Shown here piece by piece: positions 1 through 8,428 of a stretch of 64,000 nucleotides of DNA (position 1 is the stretch's first letter; each line of letters starts with the position of its first letter). The stretch is from NCBI RefSeq assembly GCF_900112225.1, contig NZ_FOLD01000003.1, positions 229,552 through 293,551 on the forward strand, given 5' to 3'. A program made the translations under genes and the position numbers. This stretch comes from Massilia yuzhufengensis (GTDB lineage Bacteria; Pseudomonadota; Gammaproteobacteria; Burkholderiales; Burkholderiaceae_D). Below the pieces are notes generated by a model that was not told the origin of the DNA, made no database searches, and was given only the letters and a program-made list of their open reading frames with translations.

Positions 1-313
1 CGGCGGGCGCCTCGACGTGGGCGTCCAGCGCCTTGAGGCCGCCGGCGGCGGTCTGCAGCAGTTCGTACATCAAGAGCAGCAGCTGGCGCTGGAATTCCGA
101 ATCGTGCTTGGAGCGCGCCATCACTTTTTTCAGCTGGTGCGCCATCTCGGCCAGCACGTGGCGCTGGTTGCCCAGCACCAGCGCGCCGAAGGCGGCGCCG
201 CCGATGATCAGGAGCTCGATCGGGTGGAAGATCGAGGCGAAGGTGCCGCCCATCAGGGAGAACCCCCCGAACACGGCGCCGAGCACGATGGCCAGTCCAA
301 GTAATTGCTGCAT
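1..313 (-). CDS. motA: Flagellar motor stator protein MotA (N-terminal part, cut by window edge)
   Basis: The reading frame starts at the ATG complementary to 311-313 and runs off the window at base 1, giving about 104 residues that begin MQQLLGLAIVLGAVFGG. MotA is the proton-conducting stator subunit in the inner membrane that pairs with MotB and pushes on FliG. Two hydrophobic segments (about residues 3-22 and 33-50) and the following charged stretch with a cytoplasmic-loop character fit MotA/PomA. It lies 37 bases downstream of fliA on the same strand, the same place that lafT holds after lafS in lateral flagellar loci. MotB would be expected just outside the window. The missing C-terminus prevents checking the charged rotor-contact residues. 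Confidence 0.85.
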   Translation of the reverse strand, partial: MQQLLGLAIVLGAVFGGFSLMGGTFASIFHPIELLIIGGAAFGALVLGNQRHVLAEMAHQLKKVMARSKHDSEFQRQLLLLMYELLQTAAGGLKALDAHVEAPA

Positions 314-349
314 GGCTTGCTGCCTTTCTTATTGCTTATCTATGAGTGG

Positions 350-1090
350 TCAGGCGCGCTGCAGCGCAGCCTTCATTTTGGCCAGCGCGCTCTTGTTGAG
401 CTGGCAGACGCGCGCGTCCGACAGGTCGAGCACGGCGGCGATTTCCTTGTAGCTCAGCTCGAACTCGTAGATCATCTGGATCACACGCTGTTCTTTGTCG
501 TTCAGGCTGCCCAGCACCTGCTCCAGGCTGCGCCGCACCAGGAAGGCTTCTTCCGGGCTGGGCGCGCTGTGGGCGTGCTCGACCGATTCCTGCAGCACTT
601 CGTCGAAGCTGAGCATCTCTTCGGCGACGTCGTCCAGCACGTGCTGGCGGAATGCTTCCGGCGTCACGCCCAGGGCGGCGGCCGCCTCCTTCTCGGTCGG
701 CTCGCGGCCGAGGTTGCGGGTGAGGGCGCGCAGCGCATCGCGCACCCGGTGGCTGTCCTGGCGCACCGCACGCGGACGCCAGTCCTGGCGGCGCAACTCG
801 TCGAGGATGGCGCCGCGCACGCGCAGGCTCGCGTAGCTGCCGAAACCATTGTCCGGCTCGCCGTAGCGGCGCAGCGCTTCCAGCAGGCCCATCAGGCCGA
901 TCTGCTCCATGTCCTCGCGCGACACCGCGCCGGACACCTGCGAGTTCAGCTGGCGCACGATGCGCTTGACCAGCGGCGCATAGGCCAGCAGGTGGCGCTG
1001 CTCCTCGCCCGGGGTCATGCCCGCGTTGGCTGGCGCTTCCCCGTACATGGCGGCGGCGCTGGAATCGGCGTAGTCGGCTAGGTAGGCCAC
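350..1090 (-). CDS. fliA: Flagellar sigma factor 28 (FliA/LafS type)
   Basis: A 246-residue sigma-70 family factor that would direct RNA polymerase to late flagellar genes such as flagellin. Region 2 is clear (about residues 35-110, including SREDMEQIGLMGLLEALRRY and SYASLRVRGAILDELRR), as is a C-terminal region 4 helix-turn-helix (YKEIAAVLDLSDARVCQLN, about residues 215-233). Length is usual for FliA. It sits between fliL and motA, as lafS does between lafF and lafT. I could not find a convincing sigma-28 promoter before fliC, so its targets here remain inferred. An anti-sigma factor FlgM is not in the window. Confidence 0.93.
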   Translation of the reverse strand: MAYLADYADSSAAAMYGEAPANAGMTPGEEQRHLLAYAPLVKRIVRQLNSQVSGAVSREDMEQIGLMGLLEALRRYGEPDNGFGSYASLRVRGAILDELRRQDWRPRAVRQDSHRVRDALRALTRNLGREPTEKEAAAALGVTPEAFRQHVLDDVAEEMLSFDEVLQESVEHAHSAPSPEEAFLVRRSLEQVLGSLNDKEQRVIQMIYEFELSYKEIAAVLDLSDARVCQLNKSALAKMKAALQRA

Positions 1091-1105
1091 GGTGGTCGCC
1101 CCGGT

Positions 1106-1564
1106 TTACTCAATGATGAGTTTGCCGATCATGACTTCGGAAAACGGCTTGACGTGGTTTTCCTTTTCATAACTGGCGTTGAAGGTCTGGTTCAGCTGGG
1201 CGGCGTACTGGTCGACCGTCATGGCCGACGCCTCGCTGAGCGTGTGCGGCGACAGCGCCGACACCGCGATGCTGCGCAGCAGCGGCAGGTGTTCCTTGGC
1301 TTCCTTTTCCTGTTCCGGCGTGGTGGCCAGCACCAGGTCGACCGACAGGTAGTGGGCCGCCGCCTCGTTCGGGGCGCGCCGCAGCATGACGATCACCTTG
1401 TCGAGGGTGACGTACTTGGTCAGCTTCTTTTCCGGCTCGGCTTTCTTCGGCGCTGCGCCGGCCTGTGCGGCCGGGGCCATGTACCACATCGCGCCGCCGG
1501 CGGCGCCGGCAGCGAGGATGGCCACGCCGAGGAAGGCGGCGATCAGTTTGACTTTGCTATTCAT
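1106..1564 (-). CDS. fliL: Flagellar basal body-associated protein FliL
   Basis: This 152-residue protein has a short cytoplasmic start, one transmembrane helix (about residues 7-29), a proline/lysine/alanine-rich linker and a periplasmic domain with the pattern YVTLDKVIVMLR that is typical of FliL. FliL surrounds the stator units at the inner membrane and supports torque or stator stability. It lies between fliK and fliA with gaps of 10 and 15 bases, so it is part of the same transcript. In lateral flagellar nomenclature this is LafF. Confidence 0.9.
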   Translation of the reverse strand: MNSKVKLIAAFLGVAILAAGAAGGAMWYMAPAAQAGAAPKKAEPEKKLTKYVTLDKVIVMLRRAPNEAAAHYLSVDLVLATTPEQEKEAKEHLPLLRSIAVSALSPHTLSEASAMTVDQYAAQLNQTFNASYEKENHVKPFSEVMIGKLIIE

Positions 1565-1574
1565 GGTGTCCGGA

Positions 1575-2831
1575 TCAAGCGCGTCCGCTCAGGGAGAACG
1601 CAGTGTTGGATTGGTTGGCTTCGGCCAGGGCGGCGCCCGGGGCGCGTTCGTCCTGGTCCTGGCCCTGCTGGCGGCCGCGGCCCTGCGCGTCCGGCCCGAA
1701 GCCGGCGCCCTGCTGGGCGGCTGCCTGGGCGCGCGGCGTGGCCTGGCTCACGTTGACCGAGACGTCGCTGTACTGGCGCGCCGCGAGGTCGTTGCGCAGG
1801 TTGTCGCTGACGGTGTTGAGCTGGCGCAGCACTTCGCTGTGGGTGGCCGTGATGTTCACTTCCAGGCTGCCGCCACTGTGGCGGATCGAGATCTCGACCC
1901 GGCCCAGCATCGGCGGCTCGAGGCGGATCACGGCCTGCTCGGCGTTCTTCGTCAGCTGCAGGTTGAGGCGCTCGCCGAGCGCTTCCTGCAGGCCCTGGCG
2001 CCACGCGGTCGGCGGGCCGGACAGGGCCAGCGTGCTGGTCTCGCGCGGCGCGGCGCCAGCCGGCGCCGGGGCGGCCACGCCGAAGCCGGCGCTGTTGCCG
2101 GCTGCTGCGGCCTGGGTGTCGGCGCCTGCCACGGCGCTGTCGCGCGCCGGCGCAGGGTTGGCGGCCGGCACGGCGGCTCCAGTTGCCTGCGGCGTTGCGG
2201 CCGGCTGGGCCACGGCCGCACTGGCGCGGGCCAGCTGGGCCGGCGCCGCGTCCGGCGCGGGCGTCGCCGCCTGCGGCGCGGCGTCGACAACGATATCGGT
2301 GCGGGCCGCGGCCGCGGCCGGGATCGCGGCGGCCCCCGGCAGCGCGATCGCGCCGGCCGCCGCGGCGAGCGTGGCGGATGCGGCGCTGCCGGCGGAGGCG
2401 GCCTGCGCCGGCTGCGCCGCCAGCGGGGCCGCGCCGCCTGCGCGCGGGTGGTCCTGCACGCCGGCGGCAAGGCGCACGGCGGCGGGCACCGCCATCATCA
2501 TCGACGGCATCAGGGGCATCGCCATGGCCGCCAGCAGCGGCTCTTCAGCCGCGGCTTCCCTGGTTTCTTCCGGCGCTGCGGCGGCAGGCAGGCTTGCTAG
2601 CGGCGTCGATACGGCGCTGGCGTCGTCCAGTTGCGGCGCCGGCAGCGGCTCGGCCGGCGCGGCGGCGGCGTCGAGCGCCATGAATTGCAGGAAGGCCAGC
2701 GGCGACGCCGGTTCCGTCTGGGCGCCGGCGAGCGCCGGGTCCATCGGCAGGCCCTCGGCCGGGGCGGCGCCGGCGACCGGGGCGGCCTCGCTCGACGCGG
2801 GCAGGGGAGCGCTGTTGATCATGATATTCAT
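1575..2831 (-). CDS. fliK: Flagellar hook-length control protein FliK
   Basis: A 418-residue alanine- and proline-rich protein of low complexity through about residue 250, followed by a conserved C-terminal domain (about 265-360) containing LNLQLTKNAEQAVIRLEPPM and an LGRVEISIRHSGGSLEV-type segment. That is the Flg_hook domain through which FliK touches FlhB to switch export from hook to filament proteins. The start ATG overlaps the end of fliT by four bases, implying translational coupling. It occupies the lafE position of lateral loci. Another FliK-like gene lies at 23979-24845. Confidence 0.88.
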   Translation of the reverse strand: MNIMINSAPLPASSEAAPVAGAAPAEGLPMDPALAGAQTEPASPLAFLQFMALDAAAAPAEPLPAPQLDDASAVSTPLASLPAAAAPEETREAAAEEPLLAAMAMPLMPSMMMAVPAAVRLAAGVQDHPRAGGAAPLAAQPAQAASAGSAASATLAAAAGAIALPGAAAIPAAAAARTDIVVDAAPQAATPAPDAAPAQLARASAAVAQPAATPQATGAAVPAANPAPARDSAVAGADTQAAAAGNSAGFGVAAPAPAGAAPRETSTLALSGPPTAWRQGLQEALGERLNLQLTKNAEQAVIRLEPPMLGRVEISIRHSGGSLEVNITATHSEVLRQLNTVSDNLRNDLAARQYSDVSVNVSQATPRAQAAAQQGAGFGPDAQGRGRQQGQDQDERAPGAALAEANQSNTAFSLSGRA

Positions 2832-3145
2832 TGGGCGTTGTGTCCAGAATCGGGTTCGCCCGCGAGGGCATAGGCCATCCAGCCTTCCTTGTTGACGCGC
2901 ATGTCGTCCAGGCGCGCCTGCAGCTGGGCCGAGGCGGCGGCGGCGGCGGCCTGGGCGCCTTCATGGGCGCCGCGCAGGCGTGCGACGGCGGCGCGTTCGG
3001 GCGCGCTCCAGGCACGGCCGGCGGACAGCGCCTGCAGGCGCGGACCGAGCTCGCGCACCGCGCGGCCCAGCGCGTCCCAGTCGGCGCGCGCGCCGGCATC
3101 CTGCAGCGCCGTGGCCAGCGCCTCGATGCTGCGCGACCTATCCAT
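2828..3145 (-). CDS. fliT: FliT-like flagellar chaperone
   Basis: This small 105-residue protein is rich in alanine and arginine, is predicted to be mostly helical, and lacks membrane segments. Sequence alone gives weak family evidence. The call rests on position: it lies between fliS and fliK, overlapping both by a few bases, exactly where fliT (lafD) occurs. FliT proteins chaperone the cap protein FliD and can act on flagellar regulators. A motif near the C-terminus (NKEGWMAYA) may be the conserved end of the domain. Confidence 0.7.
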   Translation of the reverse strand: MDRSRSIEALATALQDAGARADWDALGRAVRELGPRLQALSAGRAWSAPERAAVARLRGAHEGAQAAAAAASAQLQARLDDMRVNKEGWMAYALAGEPDSGHNAQ

Positions 3146-3527
3146 TGCGCTCCTGCACGCCTTTCCAGCCCTGGCGGATGGTGGACAGGATGCGGATCAC
3201 TTCGTCCACCATCGCCGGGTCCTGCTTGATGCCGGCACCGTGCAGGTGCTGGGCGCAGAAATCATAGATGCGGGCCAGGTTGGCGACGGTCTCGCCGCCC
3301 TGGTCGAAGTCCAGCGAGCTCGACAGGCCGTTGATGATCTCGACGCACTTGTCGATGCTGGCAGCCTTGGCTTCGTAGCGGCGCGCGGCGATGTGGGCGC
3401 GGGCGCGCGCCAGCTCGTCGAGCAGGCCGTCGGTGAGCAGCAGGACCAGCTCCACCGGCGAGGCGCGCGAAGTCTGGGTATCCAGGTTGACGGCGTGGTA
3501 GCTGCCGTAGGCTTCTTGATAGGACAT
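3138..3527 (-). CDS. fliS: Flagellin export chaperone FliS
   Basis: I take the start at MSYQEAYGSYHAVNL, the classical FliS beginning, which gives 129 residues; an upstream extension lacks family similarity. FliS binds the C-terminal helix of flagellin in the cytoplasm to stop early polymerisation and to target it for export. Conserved features include the ASPVELVLLLTDGLL segment and a helical bundle through the end. It lies 16 bases after fliD and overlaps fliT by 8 bases. Confidence 0.93.
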   Translation of the reverse strand: MSYQEAYGSYHAVNLDTQTSRASPVELVLLLTDGLLDELARARAHIAARRYEAKAASIDKCVEIINGLSSSLDFDQGGETVANLARIYDFCAQHLHGAGIKQDPAMVDEVIRILSTIRQGWKGVQERNG

Positions 3528-3543
3528 GTTGATCCAGGTCGGT

Positions 3544-4941
3544 TCAGTCTTTGTCGCTGCCGAACAGGGCATCGAACATCGACAGGTTGTTGGTCATGGC
3601 GCCCTGCAGGGTCTGCAGGGATGTGAACTGGCGCAGGTAGCGGTTATATGCCGCTTCGTGCTGCTGTTCGAGGAAGGCCTGGCGGTCGGCCAGGGTCTTC
3701 TGGGTGTTGGTGGTGGCTTCCTTGCGCTGCTTGATCTGGCCGTCGGCGCTGTTGCTCCAGCCCTTGATGAACTTGTCGAGCGCGCCGGCGATGCCGGTCG
3801 GCGCCGACGACGAGGCCACGCCGATCAGGCCGTCGAGGGAGGTGGGTTTCAGCGCCAGCTGGCGCTGCAGGCGGTCGCTGCGCAGCTCCAGCGTGCCGTC
3901 CTTGGTCGCGATGATGCCGAACGAGGCCAGGGTGTCGCCGCTCGTCGTCGGGCGCAGCAGGCTGACCAGTCGATCGTTGAGCGCGCGGATGCCGCCGTCG
4001 TGCGCGAATGCGCCGCCGGCCGCGCCCTTGGACGGGTCGCCCGCATCGGTCAGCTTGTTGAGCACCGTCTTGAGCTTGTTGTAGGCGTCGACAAACGCCT
4101 GGACGTTGGCGGTGGTGCCGGCGCTGTCGGCGCCGACCGCGATCGTCACCGGCGCGCTGCCGGGAGCCTGGGACTTGGTGAAGGTCATCTTCACGCCGTC
4201 GATGTTGGTGAAGGTGTTGCTGGCCTGGGTGATCGCGGTGCCGGTCTCGGAACCGATGCGGATCTCGGCATCCTGGGCCAGCGCCAGCGTGCGCACGCGG
4301 GCCGGGTCGGCATTCGCGGCTTTCAGGCTGGAGGCGCCGGTGACGGCGCTGGTGTCGATCGTGATCGCGGTGCCCGCGCCGGTGTTCTTCGCGGTCAGCA
4401 CCAGTTCCGAGGTGGCGCCGGTGGTGACGATCGAGGCCGTGATCATCGAGGTATTGCCGGTGGCGCTGTTGATCGCCGCCGCCAGCTCGCGCGTGGACAG
4501 GGTGCCGTTGGCGTCGGTGTCGGCCGCGCCCAGGTTGACCGTGAACGCGCTCGCGCCGCCCATGTTGATCTGCAGGGTGCCGGCCACGCCCGCGTTGTCG
4601 GTGAGGCCCGTGTACGAGACCTGGCTGGCGGTGGCCAGCTTCTTGACGAAGAACGAATAATTGCCGGCCGCCGCGGTGGCGCTGGCGGTGGCGCTGCCCA
4701 CCGAGGTGTCGCTGAAGACGGCCGACTGCGCATACATGCTCTTGTTGGTGCCGGTCAGGGCGGCCAGGCTGGTCTGGAAGGCCGACATCGCCGAGCCCAG
4801 TTCGCTCAAACCCTTCTCGGTGGCCGTGGCGGCTTTGCGCTGGGTGTCCAGGATCTGCTGGCGCGCCATCACGTACTTGTCGGCCAGCGAGTTGGCGGTG
4901 TTGACCGGGTCGTAGGTTGGTGCGGTGATTGCCGATGCCAT
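3544..4941 (-). CDS. fliD: Flagellar filament cap protein FliD
   Basis: The 465-residue product has the FliD_N region at the start, a long serine/threonine/alanine-rich middle (about 80-240), the conserved phrase FTNIDGVKMTFT, and a FliD_C region with the coiled-coil ending around LEQQHEAAYNRYLRQFTSL. FliD forms the cap at the growing filament tip and helps flagellin fold into place. It follows fliJ by 31 bases on the same strand. In a lateral-type locus it is LafB. Length is typical for the family. Confidence 0.92.
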   Translation of the reverse strand: MASAITAPTYDPVNTANSLADKYVMARQQILDTQRKAATATEKGLSELGSAMSAFQTSLAALTGTNKSMYAQSAVFSDTSVGSATASATAAAGNYSFFVKKLATASQVSYTGLTDNAGVAGTLQINMGGASAFTVNLGAADTDANGTLSTRELAAAINSATGNTSMITASIVTTGATSELVLTAKNTGAGTAITIDTSAVTGASSLKAANADPARVRTLALAQDAEIRIGSETGTAITQASNTFTNIDGVKMTFTKSQAPGSAPVTIAVGADSAGTTANVQAFVDAYNKLKTVLNKLTDAGDPSKGAAGGAFAHDGGIRALNDRLVSLLRPTTSGDTLASFGIIATKDGTLELRSDRLQRQLALKPTSLDGLIGVASSSAPTGIAGALDKFIKGWSNSADGQIKQRKEATTNTQKTLADRQAFLEQQHEAAYNRYLRQFTSLQTLQGAMTNNLSMFDALFGSDKD

Positions 4942-4972
4942 GTCGTTCTCCTTGCTCTTCTTCGAGGGCCGC

Positions 4973-5410
4973 TTACGCGGTCCGGTTTGCCATCCACGAT
5001 TGCGTGGCCATATCGTCTTCGCGCTTGCGCAGCGCGCGTTCCTGCTCGCGCGACAGCTGTTGCTGCTGCTGGTCGAGCACCTTGCCCAGCAATTCCTTTT
5101 TGATCCACGCTTCGCTGAGCTTGCGCTGCGAGACCGCCATATTGGCTTCGTGCAGGGCCAGGTCGGTGCGGTGCAGGTCGGCCATCGCCATCACGTTCTG
5201 CTTGTAGGCGCCGCAGTTCAGGGCCAGCGCCAGGGGCAGGGCCCCGGTCGCGCCGCTGCTCGCCGTCAGCGCGTCCATCCGCGCCAGGTTGTTCTGGTAG
5301 CGCGTGCGGGTCGCTTCCTGGCTCGTCATGTCGGCCTGCAGCCGGTCCACGTCGAGGCCGCGCAGCTGCACCAGCGTGCCCAGGCTGTCGATCGTGTTCT
5401 GCTTGCTCAT
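4973..5410 (-). CDS. fliJ: Flagellar export protein FliJ
   Basis: FliJ is the coiled-coil stalk that sits in the FliI ATPase ring and touches FlhA. I start at MSKQNTIDSLGTLVQL, whose ATG overlaps the fliI stop by four bases; this gives 145 residues. The protein is almost entirely charged and helical, with a glutamine-rich coiled coil near the end (residues about 108-130, including DQQQQQLSREQERAL). It is identified by length, coiled-coil character and position directly after fliI, since FliJ sequences diverge fast. Confidence 0.82.
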   Translation of the reverse strand: MSKQNTIDSLGTLVQLRGLDVDRLQADMTSQEATRTRYQNNLARMDALTASSGATGALPLALALNCGAYKQNVMAMADLHRTDLALHEANMAVSQRKLSEAWIKKELLGKVLDQQQQQLSREQERALRKREDDMATQSWMANRTA

Positions 5411-6723
5411 GCCATCATCGCCGTCAGTTGTTCCACGCAGCCGGCCATCGGCGCTTCTTCGCGCGTGCCCTGGCACAGGAAGGCTTCGATGTGCGGATGC
5501 AGGCGCACCGCCTTGTCGGTTTCCGGGTCGGCGCCGGGCACATAGGCGCCCAGCGGGATCAGGTCGCGCACGCGCGCGTGTTTCGCCAGCGCGGCCTTGA
5601 GCTTGCGCGCGGCCAGCGTGTGCTCGGGGCCCACCACCTGCGCCATGCAGCGCGAAATCGACTGGGCCACGTCGATCGCCGGATAGTGGCCGCGCTCGGC
5701 CAGCTCGCGCGTGAGCACGATGTGGCCGTCCAGGATGGCGCGGGCCGAGTCGACCACCGGGTCCTGCTGGTCGTCGCCTTCGGCCAGCACGGTATAGATT
5801 GCGCTCATGCTGCCCTTCGGATTCTCGCCGTTGCCGGCCGATTCCACCAGCTGCGGAAGGTTCGAGAACACCGACGGCGGATAACCGCGCGTGGCCGGCG
5901 GCTCGCCCAGCGACAGTGCCACTTCGCGCAGCGCCATTGCGTAGCGGGTCAGCGAGTCGCACAGCAGCAGCACGTTCTGGCCGCGGTCGCGGAAGTGGGC
6001 CGCGATCGAGTGGCACATCTCGGTGGCCATCACGCGCATCAGCGGCGATTCGTCGGCCGGGGCCACCACCACCACGGCGCGCTTCAGGCCTTCCGGCCCC
6101 AGCGACTTCTCGACGAATTCGCGCACCTCGCGGTTACGCTCGCCGATCAGGCCGACCACGATCACGTCGGCCACGGTCTGGCGCGTGATCAGGCCCAGCA
6201 ACACCGACTTGCCGACGCCGGAACCGGCCATCAGGCCGACCCGCTGGCCCTTGCCGATGGTGAGCATGGAATTGATCGCGCGCACGCCGACGTCGAGCGG
6301 TTCCTCGACCGGGGTCTTGCGCAGCGGGTTGACCTTCGGGGGTGTGGTCGACAGCACTTCGTCGCCACCGAGTTTACCCAGGCCGTCGATCGGCTCGCCC
6401 ATGCCGTTGACCATGCGGCCCATCCAGGATGGGCCGATCATCAGGTCCGACTGCACCGGCGTGGGCAGCACGCGCGCGCCGGTGGCCAGGCCGCTGGCCT
6501 TCTTGAACGGCATCAGGTAGGAGACTTTTTCCTTGAAGCCGACCACCTGCGCATCGAGCCAGCCGCCGTCGATGGTTTCGATGCGGCAGCGCTGGCCGGT
6601 GTGCAGCGGGCAGCCGACACTTTCCAGCAGCAGGCCCTGGGCGCCGACCAGGCGCCCGGTCGGCGTGGCGACCGGGACCGCGCCCAGTTCGACCGAGCGC
6701 AGGCGGGCGGCGAGGGCCGTCAT
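5407..6723 (-). CDS. fliI: Flagellum-specific ATPase FliI
   Basis: A 438-residue F1-beta-like ATPase that energises unloading of export substrates at the flagellar type III secretion gate. The Walker A motif AGSGVGKS is at residues 166-173, the Walker B region VLLLCDSLTRYAMA lies near 250, and the ATPase signature PPSVFSNLPQL follows near 280. Length is standard. The gene overlaps fliH and fliJ by four bases each. No key residue is missing. Confidence 0.97.
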   Translation of the reverse strand: MTALAARLRSVELGAVPVATPTGRLVGAQGLLLESVGCPLHTGQRCRIETIDGGWLDAQVVGFKEKVSYLMPFKKASGLATGARVLPTPVQSDLMIGPSWMGRMVNGMGEPIDGLGKLGGDEVLSTTPPKVNPLRKTPVEEPLDVGVRAINSMLTIGKGQRVGLMAGSGVGKSVLLGLITRQTVADVIVVGLIGERNREVREFVEKSLGPEGLKRAVVVVAPADESPLMRVMATEMCHSIAAHFRDRGQNVLLLCDSLTRYAMALREVALSLGEPPATRGYPPSVFSNLPQLVESAGNGENPKGSMSAIYTVLAEGDDQQDPVVDSARAILDGHIVLTRELAERGHYPAIDVAQSISRCMAQVVGPEHTLAARKLKAALAKHARVRDLIPLGAYVPGADPETDKAVRLHPHIEAFLCQGTREEAPMAGCVEQLTAMMA

Positions 6724-7409
6724 TCGCCGTCCTCCTCGTCCAGCAGCTGCGCGCGCACCTGGTCCATCACGGCGGTCAGGCGCCCCTGGCAGCCGGCGTC
6801 GACTTCATTGTCGCCCGAGCGCACGCGGCATTCGCCGGGTTCCAGGGCCGGGTCGGGCAGCAGGGTCCATTTCTTGGCGCGCTTCGGGTCCAGCTCCAGC
6901 ACGCGGCGCAGTTCTTCCGGGTTCAGGAACACTTCGACCGCGTCGCGCGACGGCGGCATCACGGACAGCGCTTCTTCCACCAGCGCGAGCAGCTGCACCG
7001 GCTGCAGCGCCAGTTCGGCGCGGATCACCTGGCGCGCGATCTTGCCGACCAGGTCCACCACTTCCTTGCGCTGCGCCGCGCGCATGTCGGTTTTCAGTTT
7101 TTTCAGGCTCTTGAGCATGGCGTCGACCGGCTTGGCCAGGTCTTCGAAGCCCTGGATCGCCATTTGCCGGCCTTCTTCCACACCGCGCTGCAGGCCTTCG
7201 GACTGGCCCATGGGGAAGCCGTCGGCGCGGCCCTGGTCCAGGCCTGCCTCGTAGCCTTCGCGCTGGCCCTGGCGGTAGCCGTCGGCCAGGGCGCTCTGCC
7301 ATTCTTCGCCGGAGACGGCGGCGGTGCCGGCAGGGCCGGGCGCACCGGGGATCTGGGCGCCGGCGAACTGGTACAGCGGCGGGAAGTGATAGGGCCGGAA
7401 CTGCTTCAT
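6720..7409 (-). CDS. fliH: Flagellar assembly protein FliH
   Basis: I begin at MKQFRPYHFPPL, whose ATG overlaps the fliG stop by four bases, giving 229 residues. FliH is the peripheral stalk of the export ATPase and links FliI to the C-ring. The middle shows the family's glycine-repeat helix (residues about 40-85: GYRQGQREGYEAGLDQGRAD and following GxxxG steps). The C-terminal domain resembles the delta subunit of F-ATPase. It sits between fliG and fliI in the usual order. Confidence 0.92.
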   Translation of the reverse strand: MKQFRPYHFPPLYQFAGAQIPGAPGPAGTAAVSGEEWQSALADGYRQGQREGYEAGLDQGRADGFPMGQSEGLQRGVEEGRQMAIQGFEDLAKPVDAMLKSLKKLKTDMRAAQRKEVVDLVGKIARQVIRAELALQPVQLLALVEEALSVMPPSRDAVEVFLNPEELRRVLELDPKRAKKWTLLPDPALEPGECRVRSGDNEVDAGCQGRLTAVMDQVRAQLLDEEDGE

Positions 7410-8428
7410 TCGGCGGTCGCCTCGGCGAACAGCGCGATGTCGATCTCGCCGGCGTCGGCCAGGGCCTTGACGGTGGCCATGATCTCGCGGCGGGTCTGCT
7501 CGATGCGCGACATCGGCACCGGGCCGGAACGGCGCATCAGGTCTTCGAAGCTTTGCGCCTGGCGTTTCGGCATCGCGTTCAGGATGGCGTCGCGCAGCAG
7601 CGGCTCGGCGCCCTTGAGCGCGACCGCCCACTGCTCGAGCGGCACTTCGTCGAGCAGGCGCGTGATGACCTGTTCGGTCTGGCGCGACAGGATGAAGAAG
7701 TCGTACATCGACATCTCGATCTGCGACACCACGTCCGGGTCATGCGCGCGCAGCAGCTCCACCATGCCGGCGCGGTTGTCCTGCAGGCGATTGAGGATCT
7801 CCGCGACCTGGCGCACCCCTTCCACGCTGGCGCTCTGGGTGTCGAGCGCGGACAGGCAGCGGTTGACCAGCTCTTCGAGTTCGTGCAGCACGTCGCGGTC
7901 GATCTCGTCCAGGCGCGCCATGTTCAGCAGCACCAGTTCGCGGCCCTCGGCCGGCAGCGCTTCCAGGATCTGCGAGGCCAGGGCAGGGGGCAGGAAGGCC
8001 AGGAACACGGCCTGCATCTGCACGTGCTCGGTCGAGACGAATTCGGCCAGCCACTTGGGCGAGGCGTACTGCAGGCGCGCCATCATCGGGCGGATCGCGT
8101 CGCCGTAGATCGTATTCAGCACGCTGTTGGCGATGTCGCTGCCCAGCGCCATGTCGAGCGAGCGCTTGAGGTAGCTGCGCGAGGCGCCATGCAGGCCGCT
8201 TTGCTGGCGGTAGTCGTCGAAGAAGTTCTGGACCGCCGACTTCACGGCGTCGACCTTGATGCCGCTCATGCGCGACATGACCTGGGTCAGCTCCAGCAAC
8301 TCTTCGCGCTCGAGGCAGCGCAGCACCGCGGCGGCGCCTTCTTCGCCGATCGACAGCAGCACGATGGCGGCCTGCTCGACCGGGGTCAGGACGCCGTCGG
8401 CGTCGTCGAGGTTATTCAGTTCGGCCAT
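7406..8428 (-). CDS. fliG: Flagellar motor switch protein FliG
   Basis: A 340-residue C-ring protein that joins the MS ring (FliF) to FliM and receives torque from the stator. I use the start MAELNNLDDADGVL; the longer frame begins inside fliF. The N-terminal domain carries AAIVLLSIGEEGAAAVLRCL, the middle domain contains LASQILEALPAEGRELVL, and the C-terminal domain ends with the torque helix region around MPKRQAQSFEDLMRRSGP. It overlaps the end of fliF by 17 bases. Confidence 0.96.
   Translation of the reverse strand: MAELNNLDDADGVLTPVEQAAIVLLSIGEEGAAAVLRCLEREELLELTQVMSRMSGIKVDAVKSAVQNFFDDYRQQSGLHGASRSYLKRSLDMALGSDIANSVLNTIYGDAIRPMMARLQYASPKWLAEFVSTEHVQMQAVFLAFLPPALASQILEALPAEGRELVLLNMARLDEIDRDVLHELEELVNRCLSALDTQSASVEGVRQVAEILNRLQDNRAGMVELLRAHDPDVVSQIEMSMYDFFILSRQTEQVITRLLDEVPLEQWAVALKGAEPLLRDAILNAMPKRQAQSFEDLMRRSGPVPMSRIEQTRREIMATVKALADAGEIDIALFAEATAE

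Noticed and set aside
3526..5103. 525-codon plus-strand frame across fliD and fliJ
   Set aside because: Shadow of the flagellar genes; valine/glycine/arginine-rich with no family match.
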